Positions 10,350 to 19,594 of a DNA stretch of 64,000 nt are shown piece after piece (position 1 is the first letter of the stretch; the number at the start of each line of letters is the position of its first letter). Source of the DNA: Burkholderiales bacterium (lineage in GTDB: Bacteria > Pseudomonadota > Gammaproteobacteria > Burkholderiales > SG8-39); NCBI GenBank assembly GCA_017880775.1, contig JADGRQ010000008.1, positions 62,001 to 126,000 on the forward strand. The letters run 5' to 3'. The position numbers and the translations under genes were made by a program. The notes beneath the pieces were generated by a model. The model saw only the letters and a list, made by a program, of their open reading frames with translations, did not search any database and was not told the DNA's origin.

Positions 10350-11077
10350 CTCAACTCGCGCTGGTCATCGATCTCAATGTCTGCGTCGGTTGCCACGCCT
10401 GCGTCACCAGCTGCAAGGAATGGAACGACGCGGGATCCGCAGGTCCGCTCACCGACCAGAACGCTTACGCAAAAGATCCAACCGGCACCTTTTTCAACCG
10501 CGTGCAGACCTTCGAGGTCGGCGAATTTCCAGACACCCAGACGGTGCATTTTCCGAAATCGTGCCTGCACTGCGAGGACCCGCCGTGCGTGCCGGTGTGC
10601 CCGACCGGCGCGTCCTACAAGCGTGCCGAGGACGGAATCGTGCTGGTCGACTACGACAAGTGCATCGGCTGCAAGTATTGCGCGTGGGCCTGCCCCTATG
10701 GCGTGCGCGAGATGGACCAGCAGCAGAAAGTGATGACAAAGTGCACGCTGTGCGTCGACCGGATCTACGATTCGTTGCTGCCTGAGCGCGACCGCAAGCC
10801 GGCCTGCGTGATGGCATGCCCGACCAACGCGCGGCTGTTCGGCGACATCCATGATCCGGACTCGGAGGTATCGGTGGCGATCCGCGAGCAGGGCGGCTAC
10901 GCGCTGATGCCGGAGTGGGGCACGCATCCGGCCAACCACTACCTGCCGCGCAGGAAGACCGGGTTCCGCATTGACCCGGACGAATTGAAGCGCGTCGACA
11001 ATCCGCTCAAGGTGGACGGCAAGCTGCCCAAGCCCCCGACCGACGCGCCCGCGCTCGACGACGTGACTTCCTGGTGA
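10346..11077 (+). CDS. soeB: 4Fe-4S ferredoxin subunit, SoeB-like
   Basis: CVGCHACVTSCKEWND, CLHCEDPPCVPVCPTGASY, CIGCKYCAWACPYGVRE motifs; four-cluster DmsB-type protein. Confidence 0.85.
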   Translation: MTQLALVIDLNVCVGCHACVTSCKEWNDAGSAGPLTDQNAYAKDPTGTFFNRVQTFEVGEFPDTQTVHFPKSCLHCEDPPCVPVCPTGASYKRAEDGIVLVDYDKCIGCKYCAWACPYGVREMDQQQKVMTKCTLCVDRIYDSLLPERDRKPACVMACPTNARLFGDIHDPDSEVSVAIREQGGYALMPEWGTHPANHYLPRRKTGFRIDPDELKRVDNPLKVDGKLPKPPTDAPALDDVTSW

Positions 11078-12012
11078 ACCCCGCCTGGTCGGTGATCCTG
11101 CTCACCACACTGATCGGCGCGGGGCAGGGGCTGTTTCTCGCGTTGTACGCGCTCGAGGTTGGTGCCGCCGCTGGCGTGCTCGGCGCTCCGGGCCGGATGT
11201 TCTACGTCACGGGCGCGGCGCTCTCGCTCGTGCTGCTGGCGGCGGGTCTGTTCGCTTCGTTCTTTCACCTCGGGCATCCCGCGCGCGCGTGGCGCAGCGC
11301 CGCGAAGTGGCGTACTTCGTGGCTGTCACGCGAGGCGATCGTCCTGCCGGCGTTCATCGGCTGCGTGTTCGTCTACGGTGGGGCTCATCACCTGCCAACC
11401 GGGGAACGCAGTTCGCTCTGGATCGGTGCGGCCGCAAGCGTGCTCTGCCTCGCGCTGTTCGTCTGCACCGCGATGATCTACGCCTGCGTGAAGTTCCTGC
11501 AGGAGTGGCATACCACACTCACGCCGCTGAACTATTTTCTGCTCGGCACGGCCTCCGGATTCACGCTCGCCGCGTCGCTCGCCGCGCTGGCCGCTCCAGG
11601 CGCGAGCACGGCGCTCGTGCTTGCTGCGCTTGCGCTCGGCGCGCTCGCCTACCTCGGCCGGCTGGCCGCGCTCAGGCGCAATGCGCGCCTGCGCCCGATC
11701 TCGACGCTCGCCACCGCGATCGGCATCAAGCATCCGCGCATTACCCAGATCGCGCAGGGCTTCATGGGGGGCTCGTTCAATACGCGGGAGTTCTTCCACG
11801 GCCGCCCGCGGGAGATAGTGCGGGCCGTACGCTGGAGCTTTCTGGTCCTGGTTTTCCCGCTGCCTGCATTGCTGCTCGCCTGCGGCGGCGGTTCGGTCCC
11901 GGTGTTGGTGGCCGCCTTCCTTGTCCAATATGCGGGGCTGCTGGCCGAGCGATGGTACTTCTTCGCCGAGGCGAACCACCCGCAGAACCTTTACTACCAG
12001 GCAATTTCCTGA
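11074..12012 (+). CDS. soeC: DmsC/NrfD-like membrane anchor, SoeC-like
   Basis: Multi-pass hydrophobic protein (MNPAWSVILLTTLIGAGQGLFLALYALE), DmsC-family pattern, coupled to soeB. Confidence 0.8.
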   Translation: MNPAWSVILLTTLIGAGQGLFLALYALEVGAAAGVLGAPGRMFYVTGAALSLVLLAAGLFASFFHLGHPARAWRSAAKWRTSWLSREAIVLPAFIGCVFVYGGAHHLPTGERSSLWIGAAASVLCLALFVCTAMIYACVKFLQEWHTTLTPLNYFLLGTASGFTLAASLAALAAPGASTALVLAALALGALAYLGRLAALRRNARLRPISTLATAIGIKHPRITQIAQGFMGGSFNTREFFHGRPREIVRAVRWSFLVLVFPLPALLLACGGGSVPVLVAAFLVQYAGLLAERWYFFAEANHPQNLYYQAIS

Positions 12013-12045
12013 CGCCCGGGGCTGCACGATCAGCCCGCGATTGGT

Positions 12046-12531
12046 ATGATCCACGGCCGTCCCGGGAGATGTTCTTTGGCGTCCGCGTCAGCAATGGCAG
12101 AACAACCGCCCACCGCCGTGCTTGATCAGCGCGAGTCGCTGGACCTGCGCAACCAGATTTTCGCCCTGCGCGAGACGCTCGAGCGAACGCGGGCGGACAT
12201 GGACGCCGCCGTGCAGCGGGCCGCAGCCAATGCAGCCGACGAACTTGCGCAATTGCACGCAACCGTGTCGGCGCTGCGCGACGCACTCGAGCGCGCGCAT
12301 GCCGAGCGCGACGCCGCAGTGCAGAACGCTCTGCAGGCGCTGAACGAGGAGAACGCGCAGCTCAAGCGCACGGCGACGGCGCTGCGCGATGCGATGGAGC
12401 AGCAGAGCGCGCGCGAGGCGGCTCGGTTGCAGGAAGCGGAGCGGTCCCACCAGCTCGAGCGCGCGCAGTTGCAGGCGACGATCCGCGAACTGCGGGGCGC
12501 AACCGAGAGACGCGACCGGACAGCACCGTGA
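12046..12531 (+). CDS. Coiled-coil protein with tandem 36-residue repeats
   Basis: LRETLERTRADMDAAVQ.../LRDALERAHAERDAAVQ.../LRDAMEQQSAREAARLQ...; GTGA overlap with the next gene. Confidence 0.7.
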   Translation: MIHGRPGRCSLASASAMAEQPPTAVLDQRESLDLRNQIFALRETLERTRADMDAAVQRAAANAADELAQLHATVSALRDALERAHAERDAAVQNALQALNEENAQLKRTATALRDAMEQQSAREAARLQEAERSHQLERAQLQATIRELRGATERRDRTAP

Positions 12532-14822
12532 AGAATGAAATTCCCCCGATGAAGCCGGAGCCGACCCGCGCGGTGCGCTCCGATCACGCGCGGCGTCTGC
12601 GCCACGTCGAGCTGATGCTCGAAATCACCCGCAAGATGGCCGCGATGGAATCGCTCGATGACGTGCTGCATACGCTCATCGCATGGTCCTCCAAGGAAAT
12701 CGGCGGCGAACGCGGAACGCTATTCCTGAACGACGAGAAGACCGGCGAGCTGTTTTCACGCGTCGCCCAGGGAAACACCAATCGCGAGATCCGCCTGCTC
12801 AATACCAGCGGCATCGCGGGCAGCGTGTTCACGCACGGCGAAGGGCTGATCATTCACGATGTCTACGCGGACGCGAGGTTCAACCGCTCGATCGACGAAC
12901 AGACCGGCTACGTGACGCGCAGCATCCTGTGTGTGCCGATCCGCACCGTCAAGGGCGAGATGATCGGCGTGGCCCAGGTGCTGAACAAGATGAAGGGCAG
13001 GTTCAACCGGGGCGACATGCGCCTGCTCGAGGAGATGACCACGCAGGGCGCGATCGCGCTGCAGACCGCCCAGTACATCGAGCGCATGAACGCGATCCGC
13101 AAGCAGGAACTGGAGTTCCTCGACATGGTGTCCGAGATGACGGCGGACATCAAGATCGGGTCGCTGCTGCAGAAAGTGATGAGCGAGGCGACGCGCATGC
13201 TCGACGCCGAGCGCTCGACGCTGTTTCTGCATGATGAGCGGACCGGGGAGCTGTGGTCCCAGGTCGGGCAGGGGCTCGACAGCCTGCAGATCCGGCTTCC
13301 CAACCACCTCGGCATCGCCGGCGCGGTGTTCACCTCGGGCAAGTCGATCAACATCCCCTACGCCTACGCGGACCTTCGCTTCAATCCGGCGTTCGACAAG
13401 AAGACCGGCTTTTTCACGCGCTCGATCCTGTGCGTGCCGGTGGTGAACCAGCAGGGCAAGGTCATCGGGGTGACGCAGGTGCTCAACAAGCGCAGCGGCC
13501 CGTTCACGCTGGAGGACGAGCAGCGCCTCAAGGCGTTCACCGCCCAGGTCGCGATCGCGCTGGAGAACGCCAAGCTCTTCGCCGACGTGCAGGCGATGAA
13601 AAATTACAACGAAAACATGCTCGAGAGCATGACCAACGGCGTGATCACGCTGGATGTGGAAAAGAAAGTCGTGACCTGCAATGCCTCCGGGCTGCGAATA
13701 CTGCGCATGCAGTCCGCGGAAATCGTGCACTGCGCCGCTGCGGACCTGTTCCACGGCGGCAACGCCTGGGTGCTCGACAAGGTCTCGCGGGTGAGCGAGA
13801 CGCAGGTGCTCGAATCGACCATGGACACGGCGCTGGATATCGGCGGCGAGAAGGTGTCGATCAACCTGACCGTGCTGCCGCTTAAGGGCGTGGACCGCAA
13901 GTCGCTCGGCACCATGATCCTGATCGACGACATCAGCGCGGAGAAACGCATCAAGGCGACCATGTCGCGCTACATGGACGCGAACATCGCCGACCAGCTG
14001 CTCTCCACCGGCGCGGACCTGCTGGGCGGCCAGGCGATCACGGCGACGGTGCTGTTTTCCGATATCCGCGGTTTCACCAGCCTGACTGAAAACCTCGGCG
14101 CCGCGGCGACCGTGAGCCTGCTGAACGAGTACTTCACGCTGATGGTCGAGGTGATCCAGCATCACGGCGGAATGCTCGACAAGTTCATCGGCGACGCGAT
14201 CATGGCCGGGTTCGGGGTCCCGGTGCCGCACGATGACGACGAGGACCGGGCCGTGCGCACCGCGATCGACATGATCGCGCAGCTCACGGAATGGAACGCC
14301 GAGCGAGTGCTGGAGGGCAAGCTGCCGGTCAACATCGGCATCGGCCTCAATACGGACAGCCTGATCGCCGGCAACATCGGTTCGCTGAAGCGGATGGATT
14401 TCACCATGATCGGCGACGGCGTGAACCTCGCCTCCCGGCTCGAGTCGGCGTGCAAGCAGTACGGCACGCAAATCCTGGTTTCGGAAAACACTTTCAAGAA
14501 GCTGCGCGGCACCTATCGGGCGCGCTTGATCGACAACGTGGTGGTCAAGGGCAAGACGCAGGCGGTCGCGATCTACGAAATCCTCGATTTCCACACCGAC
14601 GCGAGTTTCCCCGCGCTGGCGGAGTTCCTGCAGATTTTCCGCCTCGCCATGGATCAGTACCGCGGCCGCCGATTCAAGGAGGCGATGTCCGCTTTTTCCG
14701 ACGCGATCCGGCTGCACGCCGACGACAAGGTATCGGGCATGTATCTGGAGCGCTGCGAGCACTATCTGCGCGAGCCGCCGCCGCAGGACTGGAACGGCGC
14801 CTGGACGCTGACGGAAAAATAG
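12528..14822 (+). CDS. GAF-GAF-(PAS)-class III adenylate/guanylate cyclase
   Basis: Two GAF-like domains (ARFNRSIDEQTGYVTRSILCVPI; LRFNPAFDKKTGFFTRSILCVPV) and a cyclase domain (ATVLFSDIRGFTSLTENL...LDKFIGDAIMAGFG...IGDGVNLASRLESACKQY). Confidence 0.9.
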   Translation: MKNEIPPMKPEPTRAVRSDHARRLRHVELMLEITRKMAAMESLDDVLHTLIAWSSKEIGGERGTLFLNDEKTGELFSRVAQGNTNREIRLLNTSGIAGSVFTHGEGLIIHDVYADARFNRSIDEQTGYVTRSILCVPIRTVKGEMIGVAQVLNKMKGRFNRGDMRLLEEMTTQGAIALQTAQYIERMNAIRKQELEFLDMVSEMTADIKIGSLLQKVMSEATRMLDAERSTLFLHDERTGELWSQVGQGLDSLQIRLPNHLGIAGAVFTSGKSINIPYAYADLRFNPAFDKKTGFFTRSILCVPVVNQQGKVIGVTQVLNKRSGPFTLEDEQRLKAFTAQVAIALENAKLFADVQAMKNYNENMLESMTNGVITLDVEKKVVTCNASGLRILRMQSAEIVHCAAADLFHGGNAWVLDKVSRVSETQVLESTMDTALDIGGEKVSINLTVLPLKGVDRKSLGTMILIDDISAEKRIKATMSRYMDANIADQLLSTGADLLGGQAITATVLFSDIRGFTSLTENLGAAATVSLLNEYFTLMVEVIQHHGGMLDKFIGDAIMAGFGVPVPHDDDEDRAVRTAIDMIAQLTEWNAERVLEGKLPVNIGIGLNTDSLIAGNIGSLKRMDFTMIGDGVNLASRLESACKQYGTQILVSENTFKKLRGTYRARLIDNVVVKGKTQAVAIYEILDFHTDASFPALAEFLQIFRLAMDQYRGRRFKEAMSAFSDAIRLHADDKVSGMYLERCEHYLREPPPQDWNGAWTLTEK

Positions 14823-14829
14823 AGCGAAT

Positions 14830-16227
14830 TCAGGCGCTCGGCGAAAGCATGTCCTGCGGCCGCACCCAACGGTCGTATTGTTCCGCCGTCAGGTAGCCCA
14901 GCGCCAGCGCCGCCTCGCGCAAGCTCACCCGCTCGCGATGCGCCCGCTTCGCGATCTCGGCCGCCTTGTCGTAGCCGATGTGCGGTGCGAGCGCCGTGAC
15001 CAGCATCAGCGAGCGCGAAAGCAGTTCGGCGATGCGCGCGTGGTCCGGCTCGATGCCGCGCGCGCAATTCGCGTCAAACCCGGCGATCGAGTCCGCGAGC
15101 AGCCGCATGCTCCATAACACGTCGAACGCGATCAGCGGCTTGCAGACGTTCAGTTCGAAGTTGCCCGAGGCGCCGGCGATGCCGACCGCGACGTCGTTGC
15201 CGAGGACCTGGATGCACGCCATGACCAGTGCCTCGGCCTGCGTGGGGTTGGTCTTGCCCGGCATGATCGAGCTGCCGGGCTCGTTCTCGGGAAGCGCGAT
15301 TTCGCCGATTCCGGCGCGCGGGCCGCTCGCCAGCCAGCGGATGTCGTTCGCAATCTTGATCAGCGCCGCCGCGAGCGTGCGCAGCGCCCCGTGCAGGCCG
15401 AGCAGCGCCTCGTGCGAGGCGAGCAGCGCGAATTTGTTTGCCCCGGCGACGAACGGACGGCTGGTGCGCCCGGCAATCATCTGCGCGACGCGCGCGCCGA
15501 ACTCCGGATGGGTGTTCAGCCCGGTGCCGACCGCGGTTCCGCCGATCGCCAGCTGGTGCAGGCCCGGCATTGCCGCCTCGATCTGCGAACGGCAGCTGCG
15601 CAACTGGGCGACGTAACCGGAAAACTCCTGGCCGAGCGTGATCGGCGTCGCATCCTGCAGGTGCGTCCGGCCGATCTTGACCACCTCGGCAAACGCGCTG
15701 GCCTTGGCATCCAGCGTCGCCGCAAGCCGGTCGAGATTAGGCAGCAGACGATCATGCAAGGCCAGCACCGCCGCGAGATGCATGGCGGCGGGAAAGACGT
15801 CGTTGGACGATTGTCCCTTATTGACGTCGTCGTTCGGGTGCACCAGGCGATCTGTGCCGCGGGGGCCGCCGAGCAGCTCCGAGGCCCGGTTCGCGAGCAC
15901 CTCGTTCACGTTCATGTTGGTCTGCGTGCCCGAGCCGGTCTGCCAGACCGAAAGCGGAAACTCGACGTCGTGCCCTCCGGCCAGCACTTCGTCGGCCGCG
16001 GCGATGATCGCCTGCGCCTTGCGCGAATCGAGAAGATTCAGCGCCTGGTTCGCCTGCGCCGCACAGCGCTTGATCAGCGCCAGCGCCCGAACGATCTCGG
16101 GCGGCATCCGGTCTGCGCCGATGCGGAACAGCTCGAGACTGCGCTGCGTCTGCGCGCCCCACAGCCGCTCCGCCGGCACGCTCACGGTACCGATGGCGTC
16201 GCGCTCGGTTCGAGTCGGGTCGCTCAT
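14830..16227 (-). CDS. fumC: Class II fumarate hydratase
   Basis: [34 protein letters not shown]...[16 protein letters not shown] signature; the ORF-track extension to 16431 is spurious. Confidence 0.95.
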   Translation of the reverse strand: MSDPTRTERDAIGTVSVPAERLWGAQTQRSLELFRIGADRMPPEIVRALALIKRCAAQANQALNLLDSRKAQAIIAAADEVLAGGHDVEFPLSVWQTGSGTQTNMNVNEVLANRASELLGGPRGTDRLVHPNDDVNKGQSSNDVFPAAMHLAAVLALHDRLLPNLDRLAATLDAKASAFAEVVKIGRTHLQDATPITLGQEFSGYVAQLRSCRSQIEAAMPGLHQLAIGGTAVGTGLNTHPEFGARVAQMIAGRTSRPFVAGANKFALLASHEALLGLHGALRTLAAALIKIANDIRWLASGPRAGIGEIALPENEPGSSIMPGKTNPTQAEALVMACIQVLGNDVAVGIAGASGNFELNVCKPLIAFDVLWSMRLLADSIAGFDANCARGIEPDHARIAELLSRSLMLVTALAPHIGYDKAAEIAKRAHRERVSLREAALALGYLTAEQYDRWVRPQDMLSPSA

Positions 16228-16262
16228 ACGAGCGCCATCATAACGATTAATCGGGCAAGTCT

Positions 16263-16314
16263 CGAACACTTGAGGCTCAGCGTTCGCCGAACACCTGAGG
16301 TGCGGTGAGTGTTC
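16263..16314. promoter_or_regulatory. Possible regulator-binding repeats in the fumC/dsrC divergent intergenic region
   Basis: CGAACACTTGAGG (16263-16275) and CGAACACCTGAGG (16288-16300) as direct repeats 25 bp apart, plus inverted half-site AGTGTTC (16308-16314). Confidence 0.45.
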
Positions 16315-16399
16315 TTGGATTGATATACTTGTCGGGAAAAATTCTCTATTGAGAAAAGCCATCGGGCAATCCGCCGATTGAAGCTCGGGGAGGGTAAGC

Positions 16400-16741
16400 A
16401 TGCCGCAGATCGAACTCGAGGGAAGAATCATCCAGACCGACGACGAAGGTTACCTGGTCGACCCCGGCGACTGGACCGCGGAAGTTGCCGAGGAACTCGC
16501 GCGGCGCGAAGGGGTGGCGCTCAACGCATTGCACTGGAACGTCTTGCACTTCATGAGGCGCTCTTTCGCGGAGCGGCAGATCGCTCCCGACGCGCGTTTT
16601 GTCGTGAAGCACCTTGCCGAGGAGCAAGGGCTCGGCGCGAACGCGCGCAAGCGGCTGTTCGAGCTGTTTCCCTACGGCTACGTGAAGCAGGCCTGCAAGA
16701 TCGCCGGCATGCGCCGGCCGCGGGCCTGGAGTACGGGATAG
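16400..16741 (+). CDS. DsrC/TusE-family sulfur relay protein
   Basis: [38 protein letters not shown]...[21 protein letters not shown]-terminal arm has one cysteine and lacks the penultimate one. Confidence 0.9.
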   Translation: MPQIELEGRIIQTDDEGYLVDPGDWTAEVAEELARREGVALNALHWNVLHFMRRSFAERQIAPDARFVVKHLAEEQGLGANARKRLFELFPYGYVKQACKIAGMRRPRAWSTG

Positions 16742-17004
16742 GCTTGGCCGTGATTCGTGAAGTCGGGCAGCGCCAAGTCGACGGCCCCCGCGTCGCACCA
16801 GAACATGTGCGACCGGATGTAGCTGTTGTCCTGCACGGCGTCGACCGCGGGGGAGCCAAAGCTGTCGCCTGCGATGCAGGCGCAACTCGAGAAAATGAGC
16901 CCGCAAGACTGGCAGATGGTCATGGGCTAGACGCCGGCGCTGCGCCAGAAGGTTATGGCGCTGTCGCCGGAGATCCGGGCAACGCTCAGAAGGCTGCACG
17001 CCGG

Positions 17005-17289
17005 TTACACGCGCAGCAGGCAGCCGCTGGAGAGGATGCAGCTTTTGCCCGGCTCGACGCGGTAGAGCAGGATCTCGCGGCCGCGCGGAGTGGTCTTCCC
17101 CACCCGCACGGTGCCTTCGATGACGAGCGGAAAACCGGTGCAGGGATTACCCGGCGCGAACAGCGTCGTGCCGGCGCGTACGGTGCGCAACGCACCCTGC
17201 GCGTACAGCGACTCGCGCAACGGCGCGGGCAGCTCGCGCAGGACCGGGAACAGGCGCTCGATGCGCGTTGCGGCGTCGGCGGGGATCAT
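17005..17289 (-). pseudogene. Truncated Crp/Fnr-family regulator (N-terminal cyclic-nucleotide-binding-like domain only)
   Basis: FPVLRELPAPLRESLYAQGALRTVRAGTTLFAPGNPCTGFPLVIEGTVRVGKTTPRGREILLYRVEPGKSCILSSGCLLRV*; stops immediately after the CLL motif, no HTH. Confidence 0.7.
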
Positions 17290-17344
17290 GGTTCAAGGCG
17301 GCGCTTGGAAGGGCCGGAACGGATTCTATGCCCGGCGCGCCGCG

Positions 17345-17376
17345 AAAAAAACCGGAGGGTTCGCCTCCGGCTTTTT
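17345..17376 (-). terminator. Rho-independent (bidirectional) terminator downstream of fadL
   Basis: AAAAAAACCGGAGGGTTCGCCTCCGGCTTTTT: 7-bp GC stem flanked by A-run and T-run. Confidence 0.85.
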
Positions 17377-17397
17377 GGTGCTGCGAACCCCGTCCGC

Positions 17398-18789
17398 TTA
17401 CTTGAACTTGCGGCTGTACGCGATGCCTAGCGAGTCCTGGTACATCTGTATCTTCTCGGTGGCTGTGCTGCCTGGAATGAAGTTCGCGTACAGGGTCTGC
17501 CCTGTCACCGAGTTCTTGAATGCGTGCATGTAGGCCATTGTCAGCTCGGACTCCTCGCTGAGGTTGTAGGTGAACCCGAGCGTCAGATGGTTTTTGACCA
17601 CGCCGGGCGCGATGATGTTGAAGGTCACATCGCGGGCCTGGATGGGGTTGTCGGTGACGTTAATGCCTGCGCGCAGGGTCAGGGCAGGGTTGTACTGGTA
17701 GTCGACCCCGACCTTGAAGACGTTCACATTTTCCCAGCCGAAGCCCCGGCAGTTGTCGCAACCGAGCGAGCCCATGGTGAATCCCGTGAGTGCGATCGAA
17801 TTGCCGACGTTGGTGCTCGGGTTGCCGACCGACCTGATGTCACCGTAATTGATCCGCTGGTAGTCGGCCGCGATCGTCACGTTGGAACTGACCTTGAACG
17901 CGACTCCGACGTTATAGTTTTCCGGAATGTCAAAATCCCCCTGCTGGGCGAACAAGTCCTTGTACTTGTCGAACGGCTTCATCCGCATCTTGGTGGAGTA
18001 AGCCGCACCGACGGATATGGCGTCCGACAGCTTGCCCATCCAGCCCAACCGCAGTCCCCAGCCGGTCGAACTGTCGTAGCCGCGGTTCGTCAAGCTGTTG
18101 TTTCCGGCCGCGAAGGCTGCCCCTCCATTAGGGGTGAAGCCGGCGAACCCATCGAGACCTTCGGCCTTGAAGCGCTGGTAGCCGAACAGCGGCGATACGC
18201 CGACCGAGTTGCTCTGGCCGAACTTCATGGCCAGCGTCGGAGCGACGATGAGTTGCATCAAGTCCACTCCGAGCCTGCCGGTTCCGCACAGCAGGTTGAA
18301 CGGACCGGCCGCCCCGCCGCCGGGGTTGAAACCCGCGCACGCCGTCGCCGCCGGAATCTGACCGCCCGAGTAATCCGTGTTCATGCCGCCGTTGCCGTAC
18401 ACGGTGACGCCAAGGGACATGTTCGGGTTGATCATCTTGTTGTACGCAAACTCGGGGATCAGGAAGTTATTCCTGCCGCTGACCGCCGTGCCGTCCATCC
18501 CGGTCATGGACGCGGTGCTTCCGGAGCGCGACGCTTCCCGCTTGGGGCTGAACCAGTCCAGCCCGACATCCAGCCGGTCGCCAACCCAGACCATAGTGGC
18601 CGGGTTGGTGGCGCCGCCAAAAGCGTCGGTAGTCATCGCGGTGGACGCACCGCCGCGGCCCTTCGCCTTCATGCCGTAGCCTTCCGAAAAATACCCGTCG
18701 GTCGCGAATGCCGCGACCGGCACGAACAGCAGCGCGAGTGCCGTCAGTCTGAACAGCGGCCTGGTGAGTTTGCTCACGTTATTCCTCAT
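17398..18789 (-). CDS. FadL/OmpP1/TodX-family outer membrane transport protein
   Basis: Signal peptide, ATDGYFSEGYGMKAKGRGGASTAMTTDAFGGATNPATMVWVGDRLDVGLDWFSPKR; FadL-family architecture. Confidence 0.9.
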   Translation of the reverse strand: MRNNVSKLTRPLFRLTALALLFVPVAAFATDGYFSEGYGMKAKGRGGASTAMTTDAFGGATNPATMVWVGDRLDVGLDWFSPKREASRSGSTASMTGMDGTAVSGRNNFLIPEFAYNKMINPNMSLGVTVYGNGGMNTDYSGGQIPAATACAGFNPGGGAAGPFNLLCGTGRLGVDLMQLIVAPTLAMKFGQSNSVGVSPLFGYQRFKAEGLDGFAGFTPNGGAAFAAGNNSLTNRGYDSSTGWGLRLGWMGKLSDAISVGAAYSTKMRMKPFDKYKDLFAQQGDFDIPENYNVGVAFKVSSNVTIAADYQRINYGDIRSVGNPSTNVGNSIALTGFTMGSLGCDNCRGFGWENVNVFKVGVDYQYNPALTLRAGINVTDNPIQARDVTFNIIAPGVVKNHLTLGFTYNLSEESELTMAYMHAFKNSVTGQTLYANFIPGSTATEKIQMYQDSLGIAYSRKFK

Positions 18790-18801
18790 CTCGTTTCCCC
18801 T

Positions 18802-19404
18802 TTAAACAAAAAGATTGACTTCAGCCTTCTGCGCTCGCGCGAGGAACGACGCCGCGCCGCAGTATTCCGTGACCTCGGGAATGAAATCGTCCCGGCTGAA
18901 GCCGAACAGATCCACTGTCATCTGGCAGCCCAGCAGCTTCACGTCGGACTCGATGCAGGCCTGGCGCAACTCCGCGATGCTCGCCACACCCTTGTTCTTG
19001 ATGGTCTGCTTCATCAGCCCGGTGGCCATGGACTCGAAACCGGGGATGATCGACTGGATGGCGTTCGGGATGTTCCACTGGATGTCCTTGAACCATTCGG
19101 GGCCGAAGGGCATCTTCATCGGCATCGCCGGATTGCCGAGCGGGCTGACGTGCGGCTCGAGATCTTTCTTGAGCAGCGTCAGCCCGTAGAAGGTGAAGAA
19201 GATCGAGACTTCCCAGCCGAGCGCGGCAGCGGTCGAAGCAAGGATGAACGGCGGATAGGCCCAGTCGAGGGTTCCCTTGGTGGCGATGATGGTCATCGAC
19301 GGCGTCTTCGCAGCTTCCAGCGCGGCGAGCTTGCCCGGCAGGAGCGCGTCGAGGCGCTCGCTGATCAGTCGGTCGAGCGCGGCGGTGTCCGGCAGTGCGG
19401 CCAT
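18802..19404 (-). CDS. dsrE2: DsrE2-type DsrE/F-like sulfurtransferase
   Basis: TIIATKGTLDWAYPPFILASTAAALGWEVSIFFTFYGLTLLKKDL...LGCQMTVDLFGFSRDDF; next to tusA and a csoR-like gene. Confidence 0.88.
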   Translation of the reverse strand: MAALPDTAALDRLISERLDALLPGKLAALEAAKTPSMTIIATKGTLDWAYPPFILASTAAALGWEVSIFFTFYGLTLLKKDLEPHVSPLGNPAMPMKMPFGPEWFKDIQWNIPNAIQSIIPGFESMATGLMKQTIKNKGVASIAELRQACIESDVKLLGCQMTVDLFGFSRDDFIPEVTEYCGAASFLARAQKAEVNLFV

Positions 19405-19433
19405 GGCGTTCTCCTTCGCTTCGAAACAGGCGC

Positions 19434-19463
19434 AGGCTAATACTCCCCGACAGTATCCGCAAG
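19434..19463. promoter_or_regulatory. Putative CsoR/FrmR-type operator upstream of dsrE2
   Basis: aggctaATACTCCCCGACAGTATccgcaag; core 19440-19456; near-copy at 25765-25794. Confidence 0.6.
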
Positions 19464-19565
19464 TGCTACGTGGGTAACGAGATAAAAGTGTTGCGACACA
19501 GCATAAGTAATTGATATGGATACTCAATAATTTCTCGAAAATCTTGCCCTTCCGGTGATCGGCGG

Positions 19566-19581
19566 ATACCATGTGGGGTAT
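19566..19581. promoter_or_regulatory. Putative CsoR-family operator overlapping the csoR leader
   Basis: ATACCATGTGGGGTAT, inverted repeat ATACC/GGTAT with G-tract, just upstream of the AGGAG ribosome-binding site. Confidence 0.55.
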
Positions 19582-19594
19582 AGGAGATGCAGCC

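Noticed and set aside
12756-14762. 668-aa minus-strand ORF antisense to the cyclase
   Set aside because: Shadow ORF; the plus-strand GAF/cyclase motifs are clear
16678-16923. 81-aa minus-strand ORF MTICQSCGLIFSSCACIAG
   Set aside because: Overlaps the dsrC-like 3' end and is antisense to the more regular plus-strand (pseudogene) reading
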